A DNA stretch of 64,000 bases from Ophioderma brevispina (lineage: Eukaryota > Echinodermata > Ophiuroidea > Amphilepidida > Ophiodermatidae). Position 1 is the first letter of the stretch. Each line of letters opens with the position of its first letter. Both the position numbers and the translations under genes were made by a program. Shown piece after piece: positions 46,858-58,290 of the stretch. Location: positions 95,292 to 159,291 of the forward strand of contig JAMKCH010002905.1 of the NCBI GenBank assembly GCA_023653785.1, given 5' to 3'. The notes below the pieces were generated by a model. That model saw nothing but the letters and a program-made list of their open reading frames with translations. It searched no databases and was not told where the DNA came from.

Positions 46858-48020
46858 TTATATACACCAGTGAACAATAAAGTTATGATCACAGGACATC
46901 CCAGTAATTAGATTAAGAGTAGATTCGATGTATAAAGCTTCCATGAGTTTCCTTTCAGTCCAATTAGCATTCATGTCCAGAATAAATGGAAATACATGTA
47001 GTCTTCTTCCAGTCGATGTTATGTTGGTCGTTCCACATATGCTCGGTGATGACCGATTTCTTTCTTGCTTTCTGGTGTTCATCTGTTCTCTTCTTTAATG
47101 ATCTATCAGTTTCACCAATGTACACTTTGTCACATGACCCATAATGAATATAGTAGACGACTCGTCTAGGTTGCAGTTCCTTGGGAACAGGGTCTTTAGG
47201 TTGCACTAGTTGTTGTCGTAGAGTATTGGCAGTCTTGAAATACACCCGTCGGTTCTTCTGAAAGACTTTGCGTATATATGCCTACAGGTAGAATAACTGT
47301 AGCGTTGGGAGTTCGATTGTCAAGAGACAGTACCGGTGCATTGCGAGGTGAAGTCATGAAAAAACCTCATAGGGTAATTGTTTAACTTTAAAGCTTATTG
47401 GCTGTGAATCTTTTCACATTCCTTGTCCACAATGTTGGACGAAACATTGTCAGCTCTTTGGAATAGTCGTCGAAGCGTTTGGCTGACACTAGGTGTGGGT
47501 CTTCTTGTGATAGACGATAGTGTCAAGTGTAAGGTCGAGGAACGCGATCTGTCTGCTGGTGTCTTCTTCACAAGTGAATGTAGATACATCGCCTTGCTGA
47601 AGACTTTTTATAGATGGTCAAGAACGATGTTACCTGGTCCCAATCTCATACACAGATGGTGTTATAGATCGATGAACCATGTACCCTCTATAACTACACA
47701 AGCGTTGTCCCCGACAGTTTCCTTATGCGTGGTGGATTAGGTGCAGTCAGAAAGGCTTCCAGCTCCGAAGAACTCCATACACAGGTGGTGGTGAAACGAG
47801 ATAATCCATCGTTATCCCTCAAGTTTGGGAGTAATAGATCACCTTCAAACATGGAAAGCGTTGGTCACAACAAAACTCCAGCATCCGGTTCATGTCAGCG
47901 ATCTGAAAAGATGCCCTACCAGTGTCGCCGTCATCTTTTCTCTGTCCATAGTAATATCATGGCCCTTCTGAAAGGGACGTATGTAAATAATGATATTGTG
48001 ATACAGTCCTGCATCTAAAA
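46858..48020 (-). pseudogene. Penelope-like retroelement remnant (RT C-terminal part plus GIY-YIG endonuclease)
   Basis: Read 5' to 3' on the minus strand: MNRMLEFCCDQRF and FEGDLLLPN (the FEGxxYQQ region of RT), FLTAPNPPRI, TVGDNACVVIE at the place of the YVDDTFVVIE catalytic block, then LFQRADNVSSNIVDKECEK. KELQPRRVVYYIHYG, VYIGETDRSLKKRTDEH (GIY-YIG core) and NANWTERKLMEALYIES follow. The order RT then GIY-YIG is that of Penelope-like elements. Several frameshifts and an altered YVDD motif show that it is dead as read. The upstream end beyond 48.02 kb was not traced. Confidence 0.8.
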
Positions 48021-49156
48021 TCGGACTGTCTGTTACCAAACTCTTTCCCTGTGTTCGGGGCAGTCCCTTAAATTTATTAGGTTCTTCCTAGCGCAATGCC
48101 GATTATTATATAGATTATTTTATAATAATGCGTTCATTGTGTATATTTCTTATTTTCCATTTCTTTCTTTTTCATATTTGTCCACTTTCAGCTTTAAACT
48201 TGGTGAAAATACTATTAAGAATGAAATGAGATCACGTTTCACGTTTATCATGCAATTTTACTTAGTATCAGTTAAATATAAGTTAAATATCCGTGTAATC
48301 TCAGTTTTTTTTTTTTTCGATATTAAAAATTATACTAACAATTCACTAACCGCATGCAGACGGACATTTGCGTTCCAAAACACTGTATTTTGTCGATGGT
48401 TAATTAAACTACAATGTTAAAATTTGCATGATCCGCCTGTAGGGGCTCAAATATGTAAATGAGTCTCATGAATATCCCCAATAGTGAGAACATGGTGCAT
48501 GCACCACTGCCCCCATTACCAAATTTCATCAAATGTGGACAATTTGGGAATCTGGTAAAGCACTTTTTTCGTAATGAGCCAATTATAGCAAATTATATCA
48601 AATGAGCTCATTAATATGCACCAATAATGACGACAGTGCAAGGGTATTACTTGCATCACTCCTATCCACAATGTGAGTAGTAGTGGGATGCAGTAAACCA
48701 ATTTTTTGTCATATTATTCGGATCTAGATCTGGTAGAAGTTCATCTTTAAGAATTTATAAGCAGTACTCTTGTTTGAAAGCAGTAATAAGAGCTAATAAG
48801 GTTAGGAGAGACTTTTGTACAGTATTCGTTTGGTTAAAATAGAGGAAACTTTTAATAGCGAGGTTCACACAGTTTTCAGTTGAATAAGAATGGGAAAGTC
48901 TCAAAGGTATGACCATTTGAACATTTTTAGGTCCTATAGACCTTTCCTGTCACAAGCGCGAGTAGCGGTAGATACTAAGGTCATCAGTGGTGCAATGTGC
49001 ATGTAGATTGGATCAGGGGTCCTACGGTTCCAGGGTAGACAACGGGCATACGCCGATCACAAGATTCACTATGCCAACTCCCCCGCACGCCCACTTCTGC
49101 TAAATCACCAGGTTTATAAAGATTACACAATACAATGCACAACATGATTCAATACC
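48021..49156. other. Intergenic, no feature assigned
   Basis: No gene. 48.42-48.70 kb has related words (aatgagtctcatgaatatcc, aatgagctcattaatatgca, gtgcatgcaccactgc) that may be a decayed repeat. Confidence 0.35.
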
Positions 49157-49720
49157 CCCGAATTACACCAGAGCGCGGGAATTATGTTACCTTCTGCTTG
49201 CACAGATATGCATGCATTGAAATCCTTGTGTCCAAACATCTTGGAATACATATTCTACTATCTTACATACAAAGAGTCATTGACTTAAATCAATAATAAA
49301 TACCCCGGATACCCCGACGACTGGAATTATGTTACCTTGCTGGCTTGCACAGTAGATGCATGCATGAAATCCTTTGTCCAAACATCTGGAATACATTCTC
49401 TCCTACTTCTTACAATTGACAAAGATAATTGACTTTAATCAATGATAAAGAACCCCGAATACCCACGCTGGAATTATGTTCACCTTCTGCTTGCACAGAT
49501 ATGCTGCAGAAATCCTTGTGTCCACACATCTTGGAATACATTCTATGTTTCTTACATGACAAAGAGTATTGACTAAATAAAATGATAACCCCGAATTACC
49601 CAGACGCTGGATTATGTTACCTTCTGCTTGCACAGATATGATGCATGAAAATTTCCCATGTGTCCAAACATCTTGAGAGTACAATTCTACGCGTTCTTAC
49701 ATATAAACTACAACTAGTAA
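49157..49720. repeat. Minisatellite, four units of about 145 bp
   Basis: Units start near 49157, 49302, 49453 and 49583. Each contains gaattatgttaccttctgct, tgcacagatatg, tgtccaaacatcttggaata and a ttacat..caaagagtattgact segment. The units differ by dozens of scattered single-base insertions and deletions rather than substitutions, typical of unpolished long reads. Confidence 0.85.
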
Positions 49721-50124
49721 TTGACGTTCACTCAGATTATACCATTGCTGGAAAGCCCTACTACAGTTTTTTAAAAAAGCATCAGTCTGATAAAGAACAA
49801 ACATTGGCCGCGATAAATCAAGAATACAAACATCCGTACCATCCAACCCAGCATATCTTAATAGAGGTGCTTCCACCTTTCGGATTCAGGCGGCCAGCCT
49901 TGCCAAGGGCAAAGTAGGGGCTCAGAGGGGGGGAATGTTTAAAAAGGTCCTTTCCAAATTCTGAAGAACTTTCGAAATCTAACTAAACGACATGCTTGTT
50001 GTAATTGTATGCATAAAAGTATGAGGCACACTTTGAATAGCACAAGTACTTTGAGGTCGGGTAATTAAATTGATCTAAGGAGGATACTACGGGAACTGAC
50101 ACATTTTGTTATAGGTTAGGTTAT

Positions 50125-50332
50125 GCATGAGTGAGGTGAAAATAGAAAGGAACCAAAGAGAGAGCCCTCGATATGCTGCAAATGGGTGCCTTGAGAGGGT
50201 CTAGACAAAGATTAACCTGTGTCAATTTTAAGTTGCTCCGATTTTGGTTTTTTTGTTTAAATGTCCAAATTTTGATGTAGCTCATAGGATTAAGTAATAG
50301 TTTTGATTGTCTTAACACTTAAGTGTATCAAA
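50125..50332. repeat. Single-arm relative of the 52.27-53.11 kb foldback
   Basis: gctgcaaatgggtgccttga, gtcaattttaagttgctccg and gatgtagctcataggattaa gtaatagttttgattgtct match the left arm of 52267-53109 (and the inverse of its right arm) in order. Diverged copy. Confidence 0.6.
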
Positions 50333-51242
50333 GGGGGTTCCTACAGGACCCGCAAACTCACTTTTGTGCGACTACCTTACTTTTCCCGTCTCTTCTTCTT
50401 GGTCTTTGAGTAGCTTTTGGAAGGCATCTTTTTCAGAAAATAAATTAAATCAATCGTCCCGTTAATTTGATAATTAGTGTGGGTCCCTAGAAGCCCCACT
50501 GTCCGCCAACGGGAGCGTTAGTAAGAAATTAAAACTAATTATAAATATTTTTTCCTGACGTCTTTAACATGTTCATGGAATTAACAAAATCCCGCACTGT
50601 ACAAACCAATGAGAAAGTTAGGGGCACGGCAACATGCCACCTACCTAAATCATGACATATTAAAAAAAGAACATCATTGTATGTAATGGATCTTCAACAG
50701 GTATAATTGGATATAAATTTTGTGGAAACGAGGCCGTGTTAATTTGTGTCCCTTTTTTTCCCGAATTTGGAAAATGTTTCCCTCCATTTTTTGGTTTTCT
50801 TTGTGGAATTCTAATTTTATTGCTTAATTTCTTGTCTTATGACCCTGCATGTGTAGTATAAATTTCGTGCAACTACTCCTTCGGAAAGGTGGTTCTCCCC
50901 AACCCCCCACCCCCACCATACCCCCACCCACCCACCCACCCACCCCCTTTCCACTCACGGGAATAGGAAGACCTTGTCCACTTAAGTGTGAAAATCGTAC
51001 TTACCAAAGTAGGGGCAAAAAGTGAAGCCCCCACAACTTCGTCTACCTTTTTGGTCTGCCTTCTTGTATCTTTGTCTGCCTTCTTGAAGTATCACGAAAT
51101 ATCGCCACCTATTGTCAGATACTAATGCATATATATATTATATACCGACGTTTATTTTGCCGGCTTCTCCCCCAGATCGTTTTGAACGGACTACTATCTC
51201 AAGGTCAGTGGTTCCAATCCTTATGGAGCCTTTCTTTATTGA

Positions 51243-51819
51243 TTAACCCTCGTCTTATACCAAGGGGGGGGGGTCCCCTAGTGAACTTCGCTCCGGTGCG
51301 CTAAAACGCCAAAAACTTTCGCAAAAAGCTTCTAGGTAATCGTTCTCTCATCCTTTCCGGTCATTTTAGCGAAAAAAATGTGAAGGAAACACCTTCACCG
51401 GGGTTAGGGTATGCCGTCAAAATCGAAGGGTGGGGGGTTGGTTGCCACCTAAGGATATTTTATGTTGCATTTTTGAAAATATTATGCACAGTATGGGTCT
51501 AAAACTCTATGGTTATGTAAACCTAGCCAATTGCCATCATTTAGAGCTGAAAACCGCATGAAAATCCGATATTCCTACGTTTTTTTAGCGCAAAATTGGA
51601 TTTTCGCCTATTTTCTGTTGAAAATTTTGCCGACTCGCGGATTTGATGACGTCATTGTGACGCCATACTAGGTATTTTGGAACTTATTTTGTATCAATGG
51701 AAAGAGGAGGACCATAGTTATCCACTAGTAGCAAAATCATAAGCATCGGGTGCTTTTTAACAAATTCTCGAGGGGGGGTGGGGGGGGTAAGACGAGGGGC
51801 TTGGTAAGACGAGGGTTAA
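51243..51819. mobile_element. TTAA-flanked element with CCCTCGTCTTA ends
   Basis: Left end TTAACCCTCGTCTTATACCA, right end CTTGGTAAGACGAGGGTTAA. TTAA is at both edges, suggesting piggyBac-type target use. The interior, 577 bp in all, has G-runs and no frame. A second internal word ggggtaagacgaggggc lies next to the right end. Confidence 0.75.
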
Positions 51820-52266
51820 AACACATCATATGATTTCAAGAAAGACAAGTATCGTTGAGTATATATGAAGGCAACGCCCTTTGTATAGTTGAGTTTATGA
51901 AGGCAACGCCCCAAAATTCCAGTATCATTGCTTATATACATTCCTTTGTTACATTTACATGATGCTTTTAAGTTAAAGCTATTTAAATAAACGCAACATA
52001 ATATAAATAGATATCACCCTTCATATCAACGAATCCGTATAAGGCAATAAGGAAGTTGAGAATACATTAAATTTTGAATATATTACTTAAATAAGCTAAT
52101 TACACTTAGCGTTGCTCAATTATATGTGATCAACTTTTGGGATCAACTTTCCTTAAAAACATCTAAACACAGATATATTGAACAAGTATTATTTGAACAT
52201 CATCTCCGTTCTTCTATAATATGACGAGTATGAAGATCGAACAAAATAGAACCTAATTAACTATTA

Positions 52267-53109
52267 ACCCGGGAGCTAACAGACATTTGTAACACATCTC
52301 AAGTACAAAAGGTTTGAGTGGTTAAACGTGATTCTTAAGTGCAGCAAATGGTGCCTTAAGGAGAGGGGGCCAAGACAAAGTTTGTACAGGGGTCAAATTT
52401 TTAAATTGATCCAATCATGTTGAAAAGTATACCATGTTATTTGTCTATAAACCACAAGGATTCAGGAAAGGTATAGTTTGTACTATCTACAACGTAAAGT
52501 TTAAGAGTTATAAGCTAAAAACAGCAAAAATCAATCAAAAGGGTCAATTTCAGTTGTACAGGGGTCAATTTAAAGTTGCTCTGATTTAGATAAAAAATGG
52601 TGCAAATTATTAATAGAGTTCATAGAATTAAAATAAGGAATAGTTTTGACTGTCTAAAATGCTTAGTTACCGACGTAGGGGCACAGAAGGTCAACGTCCA
52701 TTGCGTTCAACGGGGCTTGACCTTGTTTTCCCCCTACTTTCTTAAGCAAGCATTTGAGACACTCAAAACTATTCCTTATTTTGATCCTATGAGCTACACC
52801 AATAATTTGCGCCATTTTTTATCCAAATTGGAGCAACTTAAAAAATTTGACCCCTGTACAACTGAAATTGACCCTTTTTATTGATTTTTGCTGTTTTTAG
52901 CTTATAACTCTTAAACTTTACGTTGTAGATAGTACAAACTATACCTTTCCTGAATCCTTGTGGTTAGACAAATAACATGGTCTCCTTAAGGCACCATTTG
53001 CTGCACTTAAGAATCGCGTTTCAGGGGTTCCTGTCAGTCTGTCTACATATTTAATCACTCAAACCTTTTGTACTTGAGATGTGTTACAAATGTCTGCTAG
53101 CTCCGGGGC
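52267..53109. mobile_element. 0.84 kb foldback with about 360 bp arms
   Basis: The left arm (cgggagctaacagacatttg, aagtacaaaaggtttgagtg, cagcaaatggtgccttaag, ttcaggaaaggtatagtttg, aagtttaagagttataagct) is mirrored by the right arm, which ends tgtctgctagctccggggc. The centre of about 90 bp (taccgacgtaggggcacaga and following) is unique. TA lies just outside each end. The open frame at 52597-52884 is a by-product of the arm sequence. Confidence 0.85.
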
Positions 53110-53187
53110 TATATCGCTCGTTCGCTCATATCGCTTCGTTATCTCAAATGGCCAGGCGCATATTAGTTTTTCAACGTTTCCGTTACG

Positions 53188-53385
53188 GGGTTTAGAAAAC
53201 CGGGTGAACGCACATGTGGATGCGGAAATGCAATGAAAGCTCCTATGCCCAGCTGTGTTCAGGAATGTGACCGCAAAAGTTCTAGGTCCACTCGAACGAT
53301 ATCGGTCACAGCTAGGCATGGGCACTCTCACTGCATTACCGTATCCCCATGTGCATGTACTCGATTTTCTAAACCTCGTACATGT
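53188..53385. mobile_element. Foldback element, about 200 bp
   Basis: ggtttagaaaaccgggtgaa cgcacatgtgg through gcccagctgtg...gtgaccg pairs with cggtcacagctaggcatggg through catgtgcatgtactcgattt tctaaacc. Arms are about 80 bp. Both long open frames here, on opposite strands, are caused by this palindrome. Confidence 0.75.
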
Positions 53386-53450
53386 GTCGGTGTAAGAGAA
53401 TTTGGAGTCCCCATAACTTAGCGTCATAGCTTGTCCGTAAACATATATGG

Positions 53451-53535
53451 AATAAACCGAGACCTTATAGACGAGGCCGATGAGTATAGTGCTGAAACAA
53501 ATGATGCGTGCAGTACACAATGGAGAACATAATAG
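53451..53535 (+). repeat. Repeat shared with 5.48-5.57 kb
   Basis: aataaaccgagaccttatag acgaggc, gctgaaacaaatgatgcgtg and caatggagaaca match 5481-5565 in order. Confidence 0.6.
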
Positions 53536-53589
53536 ACAGATGGTCTGATGGTCTCTCTACTTCGTGTCACCAGCAGCATGTTTTTTCAG

Positions 53590-53905
53590 GCAAATATCAC
53601 ATTGGTAGAGCGAATAAAGCACAGGAAGACCATTGTTAATCGTGAGTTCGAGCCCCGCTGCAGTCAATGTGTTTGTGGCCCTGGACAAGATACTTAATCT
53701 CAATTGCTTCCTCGGTCCAAGCGAAATATGGGGAGCTGTTATGGGGGAATATTACAATCTAAGTGTTGATAGGGTAGGCTGCAGCCACCTAAGTGAAGCG
53801 GAATGATTACGATGATTTCCTGGTGGCAGCGTAATAATAGCTAACATTAACGCTGCTTTGAAACCTTTGTATAAAGCGCTATATGAGAGTTGTTTAGTAT
53901 TTTAA
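53590..53905 (+). mobile_element. tRNA-derived SINE, second copy
   Basis: The head has tggtagagcgaataaagc and a B box (GAGTTCGAGCCCC). The body shares ggggaatattacaatctaag tgttgatagg, gtgaagcggaatgattacga, tggcagcgtaataatag and the tail ataaagcgctatatgaga with 42.09-42.40 kb. The A box region is more diverged than in the first copy. Confidence 0.8.
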
Positions 53906-55186
53906 AGGGATTAGCAGCGATAATGCGAGGGAATCGAAAAAAATGTGGAAATACATTTTTTAACGTATAAATCAGGGATAAGTGTGTGCGATTCCATATA
54001 ACTGCTTTAGTGTAGAAACAAACCACCAAATAATGAAAAAATGAAGTATTTGAGGAAATTTGTCATACCGTCTCCGCAAATAGACATACAACGACGGCGT
54101 GTCAAAATCTACACTAAACACCTGATTGCGGTTTAGACCAGTACAAAATAAACAAAGATCAATAATGTTAGTATTTGAGTTCAAACTCCCCCCCCCCCAT
54201 ATGGAAACCACTTTCCCCAAAAACAAATTTGCACGAAATGTATACCACACATGCAGGGCCATAAGACAATAACAGATAAGCAATAAAATTAGAATTCCAC
54301 AAAGAAACCTAAAAATTAGGGGCAAAACATTATTTTCAAATTCGGAAAAGGGAACACAAATTAACACGGCCTCATTTCCACAAAATATATATGTGCAATG
54401 AAAAAGTTGTTAATGTGTGTTCTAAAAGGTTCAATCTACCTATATTGGTGACACAAATTATGTCATTTTTAATATGTCATATTTTGGTGGGTGGCATTGT
54501 TTGCCGTGTAACTTTCCCATTGGTTTGTACAGTGGCGGGATGAAAACAAAGTGATCGCTATCAGCATATAAAGGGTTAACTGACTTTTATATTAATATTT
54601 GTTGTTTAATTACGTGAATATATAAATGTTTAAACAGGAAAATATTCATAATTTATTGCTTTAATTAATTAATATTTTTTACTGACACTCCCGTTGGTGG
54701 ACAAGGGGGGGGGGGTTCCTAGGGACCCGCACTAATTTATCTAATTAACGGGGTGATGGATTTTAATTTTTTTTCATGAAAAGTTGCGTATCCAAAAGTT
54801 AGACAAATACAAAAAATATGAGTCGGAAAAAGTATATCGTTATTCGTAAAACCTGAAAAATGTGGTTTGCGGGTCCCTAGTTAAAACAATACAGCTTGGA
54901 TGTCAAATAGAGTAATTACGGTATTTTTTAATTAGGATTTACTTAATTTTTAGAATTACATTTACACAAAAAATAAAGATCGTTGTGTTTACTTACGAAA
55001 CAAAATAAATATTTTGAGTGTACATAACGAGACAAAATTCGCTGATAAATACCAAATATTTAAAATCAAAGTTAAATATAAATACAAACTACTACAAGGA
55101 ATACAACACGAAGGAATATCTTAAAATACTAGGTACCACAGGGACCAGCGCTCAGCCAGGCTACCATATCGACTGCCAATAATAAA

Positions 55187-56356
55187 TACAGGGCGAGTCC
55201 AAAAAATGATCCTGATTATGTCCGCCATTTTGAATTTTTAAATAACATGTATCTAACATATGTGGTATCATCAGAAAGCATATTTCATTATCTTTAATTT
55301 GATGCAAAGATAATTCCAATCGGTTAAGTATAGGCCGAGCTACAGTCTTTTGAATCAAGTTGTCAGCTTTCCCCCCTTATCCACGGATTCCCATTTGAAT
55401 GCACGGCGGCCAACTAAGCAAGATGACTCCCAAAATGAAGATATATGTCTATGTTTATGTCAAATAAAGTGGTATCTTAAAGGTGTAAAAGACAGTGATA
55501 ATGGTTTATTTTATTTGAGAGATTGGCATATTTTGGTCTATAAATATAGACGATACTTTAAACCTCAAAAGGTTGTCACCGATATCTGTTCCTTCATATG
55601 GTATGGTTCATTCAACTCCTCCAGAAAATGATCTATCAAGTTAAAGGTGTATTTCGTGATTCTAACCCCTTCTGTTTTGTTCATGTTTCACTAGATATCC
55701 TTGAAAAAGCTTATTCTCAAAATTTCAGTTGATTCTGATCTTGTGTTTTGGTGTTATGAGCAAATGTTCGTATCACAATCTCCCACAGACCACTGTACAA
55801 TAATTTATGTCCGTTTACGGACAGAAAATACAAAATTGCGAATTTCTTGCAGAGACGATCGTTAATTTGCACGTCAGATTGGACACACATACTATACTTA
55901 GCGGCCGGTTCAGATGATATAAAAATCTCAACTTTTTTAGGTAAGTCGGGGGGACGATGCTATGGATCACGAAATTCCCCTTTAATTTATTTTTTCAAAT
56001 GATTGTTATGAGTGATGAGGACGTAGAAACGTTAAGAGGTAAATTGTGACTGAATTTTGTGGGGTTAAATAGCGTCACATTTATTCTGCAGTCAATAAAT
56101 AGCCCGATTTTCTTCTGGAAACTGATTGCCTTCGCTGAACCATGTTCATTTTAATGTAAATCCGTGGACAGAGCGCAAAACCGACTACTTGATTCAAACG
56201 ACTGTAGCTCGGTCTATACCTAACCGATGTGAATGATCTTTGCAGCACATCAAAGATAATGAACTAAGGTTTCAGATAATACCGCATATGTTACATATAT
56301 TTTACTTAAAAATTCAAAATGACGGACAATCAGGGTCATTTTTTACTCACCCTGTA
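55187..56356. mobile_element. 1.17 kb element with about 215 bp TIRs
   Basis: Left arm TACAGGGCGAGTCCAAAAAA, tgtccgccattttgaatttt, gatgcaaagataattccaat and cggttaagtataggccgagc is mirrored at 56140-56356, ending ACTCACCCTGTA. Blocks for the tagctcggcct and ttgaatcaagt words also pair. TA ends both sides. It contains the piggyBac-like MITE copy at 55641-55985 as a nested insertion. Confidence 0.8.
55641..55985. mobile_element. TTAA-flanked MITE (piggyBac-like), copy 2
   Basis: TTAAAGGTGTATTTCGTGAT at the left and TCACGAAATTCCCCTTTAA at the right. It is the reverse orientation of the copy at 33380-33731, sharing gtccg..cggac, aaaattgcgaatttctt and gatgatataaaaatctcaac. Nested in the 55.19-56.36 kb element, so it is younger than that element. 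Confidence 0.85.
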
Positions 56357-57609
56357 TAAGAAAACAGTATTGAAATCATTTGATCATCGATATATATTAT
56401 GACGTATTTCAAACGTGGTATTGGTATATCCTGCCACCATACAATAATTAAAAGTATCATTTGCATAATTAAAGGGATTTTATCATTGATAAGATTAAAA
56501 ACTTTTGCTTTTCTGTTGTGTGGCTAGCGGAGTACCGACCAAGGGAGGGGCAGATGCTCCCCTGGCTCGAAGTAGTTGGTCGAAACAAAATAACATTTGC
56601 ATTTTCCTTCCAATTTTTAAGGAATTACGACCAACTATAGCCTGAATTTGTACAGACAGCGAGTGCTAATTATCCAGCAACAGCAAAAATAAATAGTATA
56701 ACCGAGGAATTGATGACAGACTGCAAGCCTGTTGAATCAAATTCTGATTGTGCGGTACTGTGAATGCTAAATTAAATTAATGATATTTTATCGATGTGAT
56801 AACAGTCAGATCCCTATATGCCTTTGTAAATGGCCTAAGCTAACGGCCGTTACTGCACACTTGGTTGTAAACTGTCATGATTTTGCAAAAGTACTACACT
56901 TTAAATCATTCAAACTCCTTAACTATCGCGCATTTCTTAACCAAACTCCCAGAGAAATGTTATCAAGATATATAGAATAATATAGATTCGTTTTTAAAAA
57001 GATCGGTGAGAAAATATTCAAACGAACATGCTAAAAAACAGTGGGATAGCACAATGCTCAATTTGAAGCTCGAGTAATATGTGTAAATTATCTTTTGTGA
57101 TCTCTAGTTACGAGGACGGTCATTATCTAATTCCGTTTCCTGGTATTTGTTAAAAATACCTTACTTCACTTGAAATGTTCAAACATCCCAGCTCAATAAA
57201 ATATCGTAATTATGTTTGGATATAATGACCGCAAAACTATAAAAAATTGACATCACACATTTCATCATTTTTATAGATATTTACATATTTTAGACCGAAT
57301 TTTACATCACTGAAAACGTCCTAAAATCTTGGGTATCCAAAAGCTGATTTTTTTAAATAATGATAATATTAAAAAGAAAGCCCACGATGTGATAAATTTC
57401 GATCAATGAAGTTCAAGAACGTTCTTTAATCAATAATAATTTACTTTACCCAAAAGAGTGGTGAACTTCTGGGCGCAGTTTGCCCGGTAAGTCTAGTTTT
57501 CATGCGTTATACATATTATATAGCGATAATCCTAAATGATTTGGTCTTGAAATAGGGGTATCGGGAACTGACTAATATAATATACTTGTTGATCTCTTTG
57601 GTTGGCCCA
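56357..57609. other. Sequence downstream of gene B
   Basis: Expected 3' UTR and flank of gene B. A possible polyadenylation signal ATTAAA (minus strand) lies at 57430-57425, about 180 bases past the stop. Nothing else recognised. Confidence 0.35.
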
Positions 57610-57667
57610 TCACTCTTTCTGTAGATAACCATTTCCAGTGACTTTGAATGTCTCTTTGACAAAAGGT
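57610..57667 (-). CDS. Gene B exon 11 (C-terminus and stop)
   Basis: After TTCTTATTTTCAG the phase 2 frame completes a Ser codon, then PFVKETFKVTGNGYLQKE and TGA at 57612-57610. The residue pattern is shared with gene A's last exon. Confidence 0.75.
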
Positions 57668-58248
57668 CTGAAAATAAGAACAAATTAGGCGACAATTAAA
57701 ATAATCACGAAGTACACGAGAAAATTTATGTTAATGCTCGTCGTCCGAAGGGGTTGTTACATACCCTTGTGTTTTTCTAAATAGTTTTTTTCACGTAATT
57801 AACTTTACCAAAAGTCTCCATGTAATCGTTACCAACTATATTTCATTTTTTTGACAAATATGAATTGAAATGTGAGGGTGAGCGTGTGGGTAGGGGAAGT
57901 CATCAAAGTGACGAATGGAGGTGGTTGAAACTCCAACATTGTGCACTACTAAAATGAGCAAGTTTTTTGTATACAACCACAGAAACAATTCATGTCCACG
58001 CGTTTCTAACATTCAATTGAGTCACTGGACATCCATCAATTCTCCTTGATCTTGATGATGTGAATAACATACCAATTTCTCCATTAAATAACATTTTTGT
58101 CATTTTTGTTGACATTGCTTACTATGCCGACATCATTATAACGTCATAGTATATCATAGCAAGTAACACTGTAATTAAATATCAGATATCGACCATCAAT
58201 ATGAAATAAAAAAATACGCCATTTGGATGTCATGAATGTGTTTTATGG

Positions 58249-58290
<42 letters not shown>

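Larger units (their letters stand above)
50339..54882. mobile_element. Possible 4.5 kb element with long (about 560 bp) terminal inverted repeats
   Basis: The left side 50339-50900 (caggacccgcaaactcac, cgttaatttgataattagtg, tgggtccctagaagcccc, ccaacgggagcgttagtaag, ggccgtgttaatttgtgtcc, ccctgcatgtgtagtataaa) recurs inverted at 54190-54882 in the exact reverse order. The outermost words are ggacccgcaa and ttgcgggtcc. The interior carries the TTAA element at 51.24 kb, the foldback at 52.27 kb and a SINE, and no transposase. It is either one large non-autonomous element or two copies of a MITE inserted in opposite directions. Confidence 0.6.

Noticed and set aside
47423..47740. 105-codon plus-strand frame
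   Set aside because: It is the antisense of the Penelope-like RT remnant.
49157..49720. CRISPR-like array
   Set aside because: Units are about 145 bp with no short repeat/unique spacer alternation; eukaryotic minisatellite.
52597..52884. 95-codon plus-strand frame
   Set aside because: Lies across the palindromic arms of the 52.27-53.11 kb foldback.
53059..53520. 153-codon minus-strand frame
   Set aside because: It spans the arm of one foldback, a second foldback and a dispersed repeat; no protein family resemblance.
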